Shown here: positions 11,735 through 22,789 of the stretch, one piece after another
Numbering within the stretch: the first letter of the stretch is position 1
How the letters are laid out: every line of letters begins with the position of its first letter
Assembly (NCBI GenBank): GCA_001466705.2
Contig: LATX02000057.1
Location: 186,001-250,000 of the forward strand
Direction of reading: 5' to 3'
DNA from: Moniliophthora roreri
Taxonomy: Eukaryota > Basidiomycota > Agaricomycetes > Agaricales > Marasmiaceae
DNA length: 64,000 nucleotides
The notes under the pieces: model-generated
The model's database searches: none
What the model saw: only the letters and a program-made list of their open reading frames with translations
Told to the model about the DNA's origin: nothing
Position numbers and translations under genes: made by a program

Positions 11735-13250
11735 CTAGACAAAGTCATAAATTTCGACAGTTGTATCTGATGGTACGCATAAACGACCTCGAAACCCGTC
11801 AAAGGTGTAGTTGTTTCCGTAGGCGAGGTCCGACACGATCATTGATTTGCTTCGAATCTCCATTCGGGACCGGGACTCGTGGTCATTATGGAACTCTATC
11901 TCATGCAAAAGGAGCGTGACGCTCGAATTGGCGGTGAGAGAAACGCCTCGGGCCCTTCCTAGTTGATTGGCGGTAACCATTAGGCTGTAGGCAGCCGGTA
12001 TACCGACAGGCGGGGGAAGATCGAAACTGAGGGTCCCATCTCGATGAAGCTGAAGGCGGAATGGCTGAAGTCCAGTTTGATGAAAGACCGCGGCGAGACA
12101 CAAGGTGAGTGAGATTCCAGCATCAGCGTCATCGTCTGTGCCGGCGTACGATGCGATGAGAGCAGGTTCAAGGAATCCTCTGGGGCAGACGCCAAAGTGC
12201 GTTTGAATTAGGGTATCTTCATCGGAATGAGGGTACGAGAACACTTGAATCGTTGTTTCTTGTAAACTAATGTGCATTGCAAAGACGTAGTCCAACGTTG
12301 GTATGTATTCAGTGTGGTATGCGCGAGATCTCCACGGGCTCCCCTAGATGTATGGATTCAGATAAGTTCTGAAAATGATGACAGACACACACCTCTTCTG
12401 GCTCAGGAAATTGATACCTTTTACGAGTCGCAATATTGTATACCATTGCAGATGATGATTGGTTCTCTGTGCTCCTATCAAATTTGAAGACCAGTAGGCT
12501 GTTTGCGAGCCAAGTCTGTATTTGGGACGAAGGTGTAACGGGAAGACTTGTGACCTCTACCATTGGAACTTCCTCTGTTGGGCATAGCTTCCAAATTATC
12601 CTGCAAGAAAATGATTCAGACCAAAGTGGATGTAGTGAGTGTGTCACAAACAATGTATCTTGTTCCGTCGACCTTTGCCTCCTCAACATGGGTATATAAA
12701 CCTCTTCGCAGGTATACGTATCGCCCCTGCTGGGACCAAGCCCGCAGAACACGTAGGTATCTCCGGTCTCAGCCATTTGGAATATTGGCTGATCCCAGTC
12801 GTGTGCCTTGTCAAGGTCGAATAAGGAGAACGATGAGCGCGACCCGAGTAAGAGGTATCTTCCACGATATAATTCTATTCCTCGAATCCCTTGCTTCGCA
12901 ATATGACATGCAAGGCGCCTCTGCCGCTCTATCATGAGGTTTGGCCCGTTCCAATTTGCATCGAGTCGGGACGCGTGCACAAGGTGACGCTCCAAATCGT
13001 GTACAGTCTGCGACGATACGGCGACAGGAGGTATAAAGAGAGTCGATACCCGGTATGCAGTCGTCCAGACTGTACGCTCCAAGGATAATGCATGCATTCG
13101 TCTAGCCACCTGCAAAGATTTTATGAGAAAATTGGAAAAGTCCTTGTGATGACCACTCACCTGACGGAAGCGTAACATTTCCAGTGGAGAGAGGAATGAA
13201 AAGACTTTAAATAAAATGTCATCCGGTAGTAGTTGCAGCTCAGGATTCAT
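11735..13250 (-). CDS. F-box protein
   Basis: Exons 13250-13161, 13109-12393 and 12343-11735 give 471 aa. The N-terminus is a clear F-box, LLPDDILFKVFSFLSPLEML, which in the family binds Skp1 of an SCF ubiquitin ligase. The first intron (13110-13160) falls just after RFRQ and joins it to VARRMHALSLERTVW, the continuation usual in Agaricomycete F-box proteins. The remainder has alternating hydrophobic strands and no recognised repeats; it may form a beta-propeller-like substrate platform (for example GIELYRGRYLLLG, SFSLFDLD), but this is inference. The second intron (12344-12392, 49 nt) gives a seamless frame into GSPWRSRAYHTEYIP. It lies in a group of three F-box-type genes that differ in their C-terminal parts. 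Substrate unknown. Confidence 0.85.
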
Positions 13251-13569
13251 AGCGACTCAAGGCTGACCCAGGGGAAGATGATGGAGAGAGGCAAGAACAA
13301 ACTCAGTGGCCATCAAACCTTTTCTTTCCCAAACTTCCACTATGCCCACTTTCTATCAGGCTTGTGATCCTCCCGCATAACCGCCCTTTTTCTATGACCT
13401 CAAGATGTCCCTTCAATTGGCTAAAACAAAACTTTGACACTGCTCCAACTCCAGCAATGTATAGTATGTTATGGCGCTCGCGGTAACTTTAAACTTTGTG
13501 GAGCAGAGGGCACGCATAAAATCCAGTCGCAACGACGGGTCAGACTCCAACCAAACATCCCCGATCACG
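13251..13569. other. Spacer between the F-box gene and membrane-protein copy A
   Basis: Shared 5' region of two divergent genes. An open stretch from 13471 runs into the start of copy A, but comparison with copies B and C places the start codon at 13570. A possible TATA-like ATAAAA lies near 13518. Confidence 0.5.
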
Positions 13570-14549
13570 ATGAAACGCAGCTCTCGTACGTGTTGGCTAC
13601 CTTCTCCCGTTCATGTTCTGATCATCGAAGAATTTTTCAGGAGCCGATACTTACACCCGCGGTGCGCCCAAGGAGCAATCGAAGTACAACCTCATTGACG
13701 ACGGCGTACAACCAGTAGAAACGGTCCTGATTAGAAAACGTATCCTCTTTTGCTTTCCCTAGGCTGCCCCATATTGAACCCGATACCCGTTCATAGGCAC
13801 CCAGAAACAACAGGATGACGCAGACGAAGAATCTCGAAGGCAGGCCATGAAAGAACTCGTCGACTGTTGGAACGACCGCTTACAACTCATAAGTTTGATC
13901 GTACGTGTTCGCTCGTTGTACAGGGCTCACTTCTGAACCCGATTAGACTACATTCCTTGCCTCCGTCGAAGCAGGTCTTTTACAAGTAACGGCCCCACTT
14001 TCACCGGACGCAAATAGTCATTCGAGACTTGTGGATGCATCAAACGCTTGCTTGATGTGTGCACTGGTCATTCATATGAACGCGTCTTTCATGGCCTTCA
14101 TCGGTGCCTTCTTTCTCGTCCGGTTCAAAGTTAAGGAAGCGAAACAAAAGGAGGAAGAGGCCGCCGATACATCACCACCTGCGCCAAGTAAAGGAGAAGT
14201 CATCCTCGATATGGCTGCTAATCAGGTCACCAACTCACCGGAAACTGACCAGCCTCCCAGACCAAATTGGGAGGGACCAGCGGTTCACAGTGCCAACCCG
14301 CATTTGGTTCACGTAGGGCCATTTTTCCATCATCCACCCATCAATCTGCTCAGCCGTTGCCATTTTCTGTGTATCCTTTGCTCCTTGTTGGGTTTTGTGC
14401 TGGCAATGGCGGGTATCATAGCTCTTACATGGGCGAGGCACCCACGCACCGTTAGCATCCCTGCCTCTGGATGTTTGGTTGCATGCCTTGCATGTGGTAT
14501 TAGCGTCGTTGGGACCAACTATGATGTCAAGCATTTCGTTTACGAGTGA
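13570..14549 (+). CDS. Four-pass membrane protein, copy A (Agaricomycete-specific family)
   Basis: Exons 13570-13585, 13641-13739, 13797-13900, 13947-14549; 273 aa. The same four-exon structure and intron phases occur in copies C and B, and all three begin MKR(S/L/F)S, which fixes the start. The protein has a charged cytoplasmic leader, the conserved stretch KELVDCWNDRLQLISLI, and then about four hydrophobic segments: TTFLASVEAGLLQV, ACLMCALVIHMNASFMAFIGAFFLV, CHFLCILCSLLGFVLAMAGIIAL and ASGCLVACLACGISVV. An acidic/Lys loop (VKEAKQKEEE) separates the two pairs. The arrangement recalls the DUF6535 group of basidiomycete membrane proteins, though I would not assign it. Function unknown. Exons 3 and 4 are almost identical to copy B, 25 kb away on the other strand. 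Confidence 0.85.
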
Positions 14550-14589
14550 TATGTAAATGCTCTAGTTGTTTATATCGTGTAATTCCTAC
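13797..14589 (+). repeat. Near-identical tract, arm 1 of an inverted pair
   Basis: From the start of exon 3 to 40 bp past the stop of copy A, the sequence matches the reverse complement of 39993-40797 at roughly 96% by eye, with a diverged stretch in intron 3. The match ends sharply at TATCGTGTAATTCCTAC (14573-14589). Sequence 5' of exon 3 matches far less well. Confidence 0.9.
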
Positions 14590-14849
14590 CTATATTACTG
14601 TACACTATAATTTAACCTTTTTTTCATTATTGAAAATTTCCGAATTCTTGAAAGGTCTAAAGAAATTGGTTGAACTGGAGATCCTGGTGCCGCGGCCTTT
14701 ACATACAGCATTCACCATGTCATCCTCCGAACGACAAAGTCAGCCCAAAAAAGATACTTCGGTTTGTTCTGGCGCACAGCTACGGACGGCCTTCTCAGCG
14801 CTCGTGGAGCAAGAAAAACTTCCCAAGGTTGTCGGCTTGAGAAATCAGC
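14550..14849. other. Spacer between copies A and C with a small open frame
   Basis: It contains a 45-codon open frame at 14717-14854 in good start context (CACCATG) reading MSSSERQSQPKKDTS, with no recognised relative. It could be an upstream open frame, a leftover exon or chance. The TATA-like element of copy C lies inside its last codons, which argues against it being the real start of that gene. Confidence 0.4.
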
Positions 14850-14856
14850 TATAAAT
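14850..14856 (+). promoter_or_regulatory. TATA-like element of copy C
   Basis: TATAAAT, 46 bp before the ATG at 14902. A TATATAA sits at nearly the same distance (49 bp) before the start of copy B, which supports both. Confidence 0.45.
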
Positions 14857-14901
14857 TGATTCAATATTGTGCGTATTGTTGAACTCCCTTCTATCACAAT
14901 C

Positions 14902-15921
14902 ATGAAGCGACTCTCTTGTACGCTCTTTACGATTTCTGCGATGCCTAAAACCAACTCAGTACATTATAGATGCTCAAACCTTCGATATTCAGACCACATC
15001 AAGCTCGCCCCGTCGCCGGAAGTCATTTCACGCACTCACTGAGGCGGACACGGATTTTCCGGGTGTGACGAAACCTATCAGAAAACGTGACTTTACTCCC
15101 AAAATGACTCCTGTACCCAGAGAGACTGATTCGATTCGAAACAGGCACTCAGAAGGAGCAGGATGAGGTAGACGAAGAGGCTCGACGGAAGGCAACGAAG
15201 GACCTTGTCGGCAGTTGGAACGATCGTTTGCAGCTTATCAGTTTGATTGTACGTCCGGCATCTTATACCTTCGATGAGGTTGCCGACGAATGATTTTGAC
15301 TCCCAGACGACTTTCCTTGCTTCAGTAGAAGCAGGGTTATTGCAGGTCACGGCTCCCGACCCTGACGACGCTGGTACCACCGAGATCTTGATTAACGCGT
15401 CCAACGCTTGCATATTGAGTGCACTCATCATCCACCTTCACGCTTCCTTCATATCTTTTGTCGGAGCCTTCTTTCTAGTCCGTTTCAAAGTGAAAGAAGC
15501 AAAGAAAGAAGAAGAGAAGGTTGAAGGCACCGAACCATCTTATCCACAGAGCAAGGGCTCTGTCCTTCTCGACATGGCGGCCAAGCACATAACAAACTCA
15601 CCAGAGACAGGATCCCCACAATTTGGAAATCATGAGTTGAATAGCTATCTCAACGTATGGAGCGCAAATCCTCAGTTGGTGCAAGTCGGGCCATTCTTTC
15701 GTCAACCTCCCATCAGCCTTCTGAGTCGCTGTCATTTCCTCTGCATTTTATGTTCATTGTTGGGTTTTCTTCTCGCTTTGGCGGGGGTTACTCTGCTTGC
15801 TTGGGCTCGACATCCGGTCAGTGTGGGTATCACCACCACGGTTTTCTTGGGCCTCTGCCTCGCATCAGGTATAGGTATCTTATTCACAAAGTACGATGCG
15901 AGCCACGTACTGTATGAGTGA
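14902..15921 (+). CDS. Four-pass membrane protein, copy C (tandem paralogue of A)
   Basis: Exons 14902-14917, 14970-15086, 15145-15248, 15307-15921; 283 aa, in the same orientation as copy A 352 bp downstream of its stop. Exon 1 is 16 nt and exon 3 is 104 nt, exactly as in A and B; exon 2 is 18 nt longer. Conserved blocks are KDLVGSWNDRLQLISLI, TTFLASVEAGLLQVTAP, IGAFFLV-type helix (FVGAFFLVRFKVKEAK) and LLSRCHFLCILCSLLGFLLALAG. It carries a small insertion (FGNHELNSYLNV) in the loop between the second and third helices. Overall it is an older copy than the A/B pair, with many substitutions but no lesion. Function unknown; the family is judged membrane-embedded with both ends probably cytosolic (inference). 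Confidence 0.85.
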
Positions 15922-16208
15922 GTTGGGGAGTTATCGTAATAAAGTGTCATGTATCCTCAAGTATTTAACTTGTATGAATCACATCGGGCCTGAAAGACGG
16001 ACTGATAAACGCTCCGCCAAAAGAAAAATGAATCATTTAGACGCCCATGTGAGTGAGTGTCGAGTTGTCGCAGCGCCCAATGCAAAGTTGTATGGGCAAC
16101 ATTGCTAATTCCACGTCAGATGCCAGCATTGATACTCCAGGCGCGAACCGCAGCAATATTTAGAGGCTAGTCCGAGCTACAATCCGCTGTATTCCAAAGT
16201 TCCTCTTG

Positions 16209-17599
16209 ATGCACGATCAACAAGAAGTGATCAAGGAAGCCATAACTTCGTATGAAGCCGCGCTGAAGCGTGTGGACGACGAGATTTTACCGCTTCAGCA
16301 GAGTCTTACGGCGCTGTTGCATGGACGGGAGGGTACAATCAATCCGGTGGTGAGCGACAATTCGGGCCCTTTTGAAAGCTAACTTAAAACCTGTATCCCG
16401 ATTCCCAGTCTGCCTATGAACCCAAAATCCGCCTTCTGAAAGCTCATTTATCTTCGATGGCCGACGAACGAAGCGATATTCAACACCTCCTTGCCGTCCA
16501 TAAATCGCTTGTGTCATCTATCCACCTTGTTCCTCCCGAGGTGTGGGCACATATATTTATTCTGTGTCTACCGGACACTCGATACATTCCTTGGGATTCG
16601 AATTTCTCCCCATTTATATTTGGCAGGGTTTGCTGGAGATGGAGAGCAATCGTGCTTTCAACGCCGAAACTATGGGCTTCCATATCCCTGCTTATCCCTA
16701 GTCCAAGCGAGAAGGATCGTCGTCCAGGTTGGATACCACTCGTTCATGCATTCCTGAATCGATCGGCCACCGTACCTGTCTCCCTTGAAATAACGTGGCA
16801 TCCCGTCAAATACTCTAGAGACGAGGTTAACTTCGAGGATATCCTCCCCGACATCGTTTTATGCACTTCCCCGCGCCTTCGCCATCTCAGTCTATCCCTT
16901 CCAGATTCATGCGTCCGTATGTTCTGGGATGCAACAATGCCACTATTGGAAACGTTCAGTCTCAGAAATGAATACAAGGAGATTTCACCGCCCACGTCTA
17001 TCAACGCTCCCCGCCTCCATAGTGCTACTTTTGACAGCATCTATCTTCAGCCCATCGAATGGCACTTTTCATGGTCCACCCTCACGGAGTTTATATCGAA
17101 AAGTTGTTATCTGGATGTGCAACGGGCGGTTCATTTGCTCAGTTGGTGTCCTCGACTCGAGAGATGCCGAATGCGCATTATCCCGAACAGAGTAGACGCA
17201 CCATTTTCACCCCCACCTATCGGCTTGGACGAAAAGATTGTCATGAAATCTCTAAAGAGTTTTGGCATCATTATTGGGAGTAATGAAAACGTGTTTGCTC
17301 TCTTGGATGCCCTCAATCTACCCGTTCTCGAAGAGATGGAGATTAGTTGTGCCACCGCAATCAGTGTTGCGAGTGGGAGGATGCGTATCTGGCCAAAACC
17401 CTACATATTGGCTCTCTTATCGAGGTCAAAGTGTCGCTTGAGGAAACTTGTGTTTAGCAACATTTACCCCTTGTATGAGGTCGAGTTGCGGGATCTGGTT
17501 GAACGTGTACCATCTCTGGAGGGTTTCGATGTACTCCTCGAAGGAAGAGATGCACTTCAGCATGATATCGCAGAGATATTGCATAGGCGAAAAAGTTAA
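16209..17599 (+). CDS. F-box-like protein with N-terminal coiled coil
   Basis: Exons 16209-16349 and 16409-17599 give 443 aa. The N-terminus is a helical heptad region (EAALKRVDDEILPLQQSLTALL, then IRLLKAHLSSM) followed by an F-box-like motif, LVPPEVWAHIFILCLPDT. This coiled coil plus short F-box leader is one of the most expanded families of mushroom-forming fungi. The remainder reads as a leucine-rich, LRR-like solenoid: PRLRHLSLSLPDS, LLETFSLRNEY, APRLHSATFDS, CPRLERCRMRII, VLEEMEISCA, CRLRKLVFSNI and PSLEGFDVLLEG. By family it would dock Skp1 and recruit a substrate for ubiquitination. The start was chosen so that the coiled coil is complete; the 59-nt intron keeps frame. Substrate unknown. 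Confidence 0.85.
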
Positions 17600-18066
17600 C
17601 CATGTAATGTATTTAGGCGGCTGCTGAGTCAAGGGAATGGGAGAAACTCGCGGACTGCAAGACGTTTCATGATCCGATGTCGGATATCCCCTGTTATAAG
17701 CTGTGCATAGCAGGGCCTACGGCTTGCGGAACTAACGCAAGTATTTGGATACTATGTATACTATGCATACGTGCAATACTATGGTTCGTCAAAGAGCTAG
17801 GAGCCCTAGTTCGCCAGTTCGACAGGCGATTTGTAAACTATTTGCCGTTCTCACCACAATCTTGAAGTTGAACCATCACGGCTACTCATCGCTTATCCCT
17901 TTTACCCGTGCTACATTCTCTGGCAATGGGCGCTGAGATGAAGGAGTTGTCTTAAAGTAGATAGATACGAGAAAATCGGACGTACCTGTGGCTTGTAAGT
18001 AGGATCTAGTCTCGGAGTCTCGTTTGTGATCGGAGGCGATGTCATTGTCCATTCATCCAGCTTTTG
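17600..18066. other. Intergenic region, nothing recognised
   Basis: About 470 bp between two plus-strand F-box-type genes. It presumably holds a 3' end and a promoter. No coding sequence was found. Confidence 0.6.
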
Positions 18067-18072
18067 TATAAA
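18067..18072 (+). promoter_or_regulatory. TATA box of the 18150 gene
   Basis: TATAAA about 78 bp before the ATG at 18150, a normal distance for a filamentous-fungal promoter. Confidence 0.5.
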
Positions 18073-18149
18073 GGGCGGGTCTTCAACGTCATAATCCAAC
18101 CAGACTCACCCGTCTATCTACGCCTATCTCCCACCCACTGCCATCAAAA

Positions 18150-19061
18150 ATGCTTCCAGAACTACCTGTCGAAGTCACCGAGCACATCATCTCTATCTTG
18201 TGGCTTTCGCCACTTTCACCGTCGCATCGAACAATCTTCATCAAATCTTCACATCTAGTATCGCGTACCTGGAGTTCTACCTTCTCCAGAATTGCTGCCC
18301 GCGACGTGCACATTCTCAGTGCCTCACATGGTTTTAACTTTTTCCAGATGCTGCTGGGCCAAACCTTCCTCACATATCCACTCGACCAGCTTTGTCGCTC
18401 CATTACCTTTCAGCACGAACATGGATACCTCCTTCCGGGTCCTGAAAAGGACGAACAGCTCATTGGAAAGGCTATCCACGATATTATATCCGCGATCTCC
18501 TCCAATCCCAAAAGACTTCCACTTCTACGCCGCATAGCTCTGGAGATGAAGAACTTTCTCATGGAGACAATTTTTGAACACAACCCATTCCTTAATCTAC
18601 CATACCAAGTCAGGGAGCTCGATCTCCACTTCGAGTACGGGGTAGAAACTGATCCGATGACGGTCCAGATAATAAAGTCGAGGGGGAATGAGAAATTCGG
18701 CATCACCCGTGGATCTCTACCATCCTTACGGAGATTGAAGGTCAAGGGTGCCTCAAGTGGTGTGACGAAAGCATTACTTGACGCTTGTGATAGGGAGAGG
18801 TTGTTGGTATTTGAACAGGATGCTTGGAAACAAGACGAGCCTGTTCAGCCAATTATCCTACCATCGGTCTACCGAGACGAGGATTTTCATGATGATGAGG
18901 ACGATGATGACGATGAGAGTGAGGAGGAGTTTCATGATTGCGAAGAGGAAGAGCAGCGAGTCGAGGACGAAGGATGGGAGGGTTACGAAAAGATGCTGAC
19001 GGAAAGTTTCTCAAAAGATGAATTATCCCGATTAATAGTAGCCTTCCAGAGACAGCTCTGA
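18150..19061 (+). CDS. F-box-type protein with acidic C-terminus
   Basis: Single-exon gene of 303 aa. It opens MLPELPVEVTEHIISILWLSP, a short F-box-like motif at the extreme N-terminus, then SSHLVSRTWSSTFSRIAARDV, the continuation usual in Agaricomycete F-box proteins. The middle contains LRRIALEMKNFLM, YQVRELDLHFEYGV and LPSLRRLKVKGA, which look like degenerate leucine-rich units. Near the C-terminus (about residues 244-280) is a strongly acidic stretch of Asp and Glu, encoded partly by GATGAT/GACGAT repeats prone to slippage. Context ATCAAAAATGC suits translation initiation. It is the third F-box-type gene in 7 kb, but it is not a close copy of the other two. Substrate unknown. Confidence 0.75.
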   Translation: MLPELPVEVTEHIISILWLSPLSPSHRTIFIKSSHLVSRTWSSTFSRIAARDVHILSASHGFNFFQMLLGQTFLTYPLDQLCRSITFQHEHGYLLPGPEKDEQLIGKAIHDIISAISSNPKRLPLLRRIALEMKNFLMETIFEHNPFLNLPYQVRELDLHFEYGVETDPMTVQIIKSRGNEKFGITRGSLPSLRRLKVKGASSGVTKALLDACDRERLLVFEQDAWKQDEPVQPIILPSVYRDEDFHDDEDDDDDESEEEFHDCEEEEQRVEDEGWEGYEKMLTESFSKDELSRLIVAFQRQL

Positions 19062-19703
19062 TTTCTTATTTTTCCAATACCACCTCTTCAAAGAATATAT
19101 AGCTCTTGGATAGAGCGACTTACACGAAATTGATTGTCATCGCAAGTCACCATTACTGGCGAGTCTTCACCTCATCTCGCCTTAGATGAATATTCGTCAC
19201 CCTCCACATAGTAGTCTTGATGAGAAAACGGGAAAAACCCTAGCGACGTGCTATTCTCGCCCCGTATCCAGCTCGTCGTCTCGCGTATCAGCCAATTCGT
19301 GAATCATCTACAGTCACGGGAGAATCACAGATAATATGTTGTCAGGTAGATATAAATTCTGGCTGTGTCAGGCATCGACACCTATGCACAATTTTCTGAT
19401 GTATCGAGCAGGCGAACATCCTGCCATACGGTGTTAATCACCTTTAAAACGAGAAAAAGGTTATAAGCGCTGGGATCACTACAAAGTGTTGAACGGCCCA
19501 CCAAGCAACCTCCTCCAGGTCGGGCACCTCTAACCCGCAGGTGAGTGTATCGTTCGAAGAATCTGAAAGTACGTCTCAACGGCAATGCATACACCAGATG
19601 TATTTGTCAAAGAGTCCGCTCTATTGTTACAGCATTATACCGATTACCGCCATACCTAACTACATTTTTCTTTCCTCTCTTAAGCTCATTACCGCCCCAG
19701 ATT
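19062..19703. other. Intergenic region, nothing recognised
   Basis: About 640 bp between two plus-strand genes. A TATAAAT lies at about 19355 but is far from the chosen start at 19704, which would allow a 5' untranslated exon. Confidence 0.5.
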
Positions 19704-20192
19704 ATGTCGATAACCAGCGACGAATCATTGCGAATACCAAACGAAGATTCACCACGTCCAGTTGGACCACCTGCCGAGCCACTACTAAAGTGTATCCCTC
19801 TTCCAACGCAGGTCGAAGATAGCGGTACACACGACGTGAAACTTCATCCTGCGCTTCAGAACCCAACTCGCGCGTGGGACCTAGTTTTGCCATCAGACGT
19901 CTTCAAACCGATGTTAGGAGTACCAGAAGCATCAGAAAAAGCGACAGTTCCGCCCCTGCCGTCGCTGGCAATTATTCATCCACGAATACCATGGCCAATT
20001 ACGGTCCATCACTCGTTGATGAATGCAAAATATGTTACTGTCTTCGATGTTATGCATACCATACACCAAACGATGCATTTGCCGCTGGAGGATGGGAGAA
20101 GTAGATTTCATTTACTGGAGGGGAGAACAAAGTTTGTTGGATTAAGGAAGAGCGAGATAGGTGGGGATATTTGGGAGTTGTGCGTTGTGTGA
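19704..20192 (+). CDS. DUF6699-like protein
   Basis: A 162-residue protein. After a polar leader it shows the pattern LHPALQNPTRAWDLVLPSD, then a run ending PSLAIIHPRIPWPITVHHS, then KYVTVFDVMHTIHQTMHLPL and a C-terminal FVGLRKSEIGGDIWELCVV. The order WDL, PxLPW-like, VTVxDV and a final aromatic strand is how I recognise the small basidiomycete family known as DUF6699; the function of that family is unknown. No signal peptide or membrane segment is present. The open frame extends upstream to 19545 without an ATG, so a 5' exon cannot be excluded. The start at 19704 was chosen as the first ATG in frame. Confidence 0.65.
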   Translation: MSITSDESLRIPNEDSPRPVGPPAEPLLKCIPLPTQVEDSGTHDVKLHPALQNPTRAWDLVLPSDVFKPMLGVPEASEKATVPPLPSLAIIHPRIPWPITVHHSLMNAKYVTVFDVMHTIHQTMHLPLEDGRSRFHLLEGRTKFVGLRKSEIGGDIWELCVV

Positions 20193-22789
20193 GGCTGGAG
20201 AGAGGTTCTGGGTCCTGAAAGAGACTAAATTATAATCCATAACGACAATGTATAGCATATATGATACCTCGTTCAGCCAACCATCCCGTATATTTGGCAA
20301 GCTTCTGGATGAACCTGATCATTGCGCTGGTTTCAGTGTTTCAAGTTACGCGCAGCGGTGAATCGGTATAGAATGTACGTGGTCGAGTCAGCCTGCAAAC
20401 CGCGTAAGTATTGAAAGAGCAATACAAAATCAAGATGTGTGATTTCTCCTAGCTAAAGGCCGTTATATTCGTGAAGACTTCAGTCGAAAATCAACGACTC
20501 ACTCGATACGCAAACGCAAGTCCTTAAGAGAATTCGGGAAGAATTTTGGAAGAGAAGAACGACCTCCAAGCATATCCAAACAATGCCTTGCTTCTGGGAG
20601 GGCAGGATGGATAGATTGCCCTTTGCGTACGCTGCATTGCAATGAAATCCGGATCCTGGCCGGCGGACACGTCGAACCGGCGCCTGTGGCCTAAGAGCCG
20701 GCTCCTAAGCATTCTGATATTACTTAGGGCATGGAATCGGTGCATATGGTTCACATCGCTTTCGAGGGGAAAGCGATTTTTTTTGTAGGCAGTCGCACAG
20801 GAAGGAGAAGGTCAAGAGGAAGTGACGGTCATGATGACTAGTGGATCCGAGTTAGAGCCTCAGAATGAGTTTGCTCGGCAAGCACACCTTCATCTGGACC
20901 ATCACTATTACTGATCGTTTCCCAGGGACATGTACGTGTCTGAGTCTGGACCGGCACAGGACCAAACCTAAATGGCTTCATTCTAGCATCCTATTAACTA
21001 GTCGCTGCTTCGAACATCAGTGCATTGGGTTCGCCAGGCACCTCCCTGGACATTCTATTACTTGAAAGCACGAATTCCCCCGAGATCCATCTGTTGTTCC
21101 CGAGTTCTGCACCGCATCCCCTTCTCCTCATGACGAAAGCTTCGCTTATGGCAATGTTGGATGACTCCGGACCCATGCTACATACAACGACCAACCATTT
21201 CATCGAACCTTGTTTGAGCTCTATTCAACATTTGCCAACTTTCGACGAGTAGGGTGGAGATTGGGCATGGCGTGAAATAGGTCTGCGACAGGCAGAGTAG
21301 AAAGGGCCGGCTTTCCGAATAATCTTGTTCAAGGTGTGTAGACAACTTGGAGCCAGCTTTCGACGGCTGATCGATCTTGGCAAGCAGTATTATCTGACAA
21401 TTGCAATGCAGTTATTCGGCATAGGAAATCTAATGTTCTTGTGTTGAACGCATGTATCTTTTGACCACCACTTATTACGGTGATCGTTTTTCCAGGCCCA
21501 TCATGCTTCGCAGAGGCTTTAGTTCCAGAAGGAACTCTATCACGAACGTTATCAGCGCGTCAAACACCACCTCATATGGTAGTATCTGCGTCCTTCCATC
21601 CAGCGGTATGGTTTTTGATATCACCCCCAGTGCTCAATACAATACTGTTCTTCTGGGGTTCTGGGACTAACCTGAACATTGAGCCGTTATTCGATCGATT
21701 CCTGACGACCTCGTCTGCTTGTGAGTGGATACCCTACATAGCAGTTCCCGAGTGCATGCCAGGAACTCGGGGAATCACTACACTTGTTATTGTAGGTGTG
21801 TTCCTGTGTGTTTGTGATGTTAATATTGATAAGTGCATCCACAGCAAAGTGTGATGAGACGCAGCAGAATCTCGTGGTGAGCCATATCGATCGTTCAAGG
21901 AGTAGACGTAGTCTGAACGAGGCCTAGTGTTATGTTTTATTGCACGCAATATGATACAGGGAAATTGATAGTGACTCGTTTGAAGAACAGAAGATGCGAG
22001 TTGTCAACAGACGATCCGCAGAATTACAGATACTATGAGGCCATCGGGTTTCCTGACCTAGGGTATTGAAGGAGGGATGCTGTTCCACAGATGAGGATGT
22101 ACTTGTGCTTCCAATACGCAGCCCGGATTTTGTATGAAATTGATGTTTGTCCTTAGCATACATCCGAGGAGATGGGGCCCTAACTTTTGAGCGAGCACCA
22201 TTGCAATGCAGACTCGGATGACTGTTTTTCTTTGGCACTGTGTGTTGGAATTCTTCCCTTGTGATTCACATGTTTCCTTGATTAGTGATATTTGTGAAGT
22301 GAGAGCCTAGAGAAAAATTCCACATAAGTACTGGAGGGGGCTAAGTTTTGAAACCAAATCGGATGTACGCACATCGAGACTTCAAAATTCATTTACACTC
22401 CTAGTCCTGCTATCCTGCGTATTGGCGACTAGTGTGCTGGCCTTATAATTAGCCGACAGTCCCTCACAGTACAGCTAGAAGTAATTCAAGAAGCCGAGCT
22501 TGCTGCTGTGAAAGAAGACAGTAGGTCCATAAGTCACAAGTGATGGGGGAAGAAGTGACACCCAAGACCTGATGCGGCCATGTCTACATAATGAGGGTAT
22601 ATGTATTTGTGTAATCAAGTAAAGACAGATCGACAGCAAAGACAACATGGCATGTACATACAAGAGTGGTATACTGGTGTCGTGTATCCTTTGCAAGCAA
22701 CGAGTCTACAAGGAAGCGGGGGAGGTGCACATTTTTGGGAAATAGAGATAATTGTAGCTACCGTGTCCCCGGTCATGATAATAAACCAA
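20193..22789. other. 2.6-kb region without a supportable gene
   Basis: Several open frames of 60-125 codons occur on both strands (for example 21025-21252 and 21480-21854 plus), but they lack consistent splice sites, family resemblance or clean ends. The region may contain decayed genes. No terminal repeats or target-site duplications were noticed. Confidence 0.5.

Noticed and set aside
13471..13569. Earlier ATG for membrane-protein copy A
   Set aside because: Copies B and C both start at the MKR codon equivalent to 13570, and the upstream residues are not conserved.
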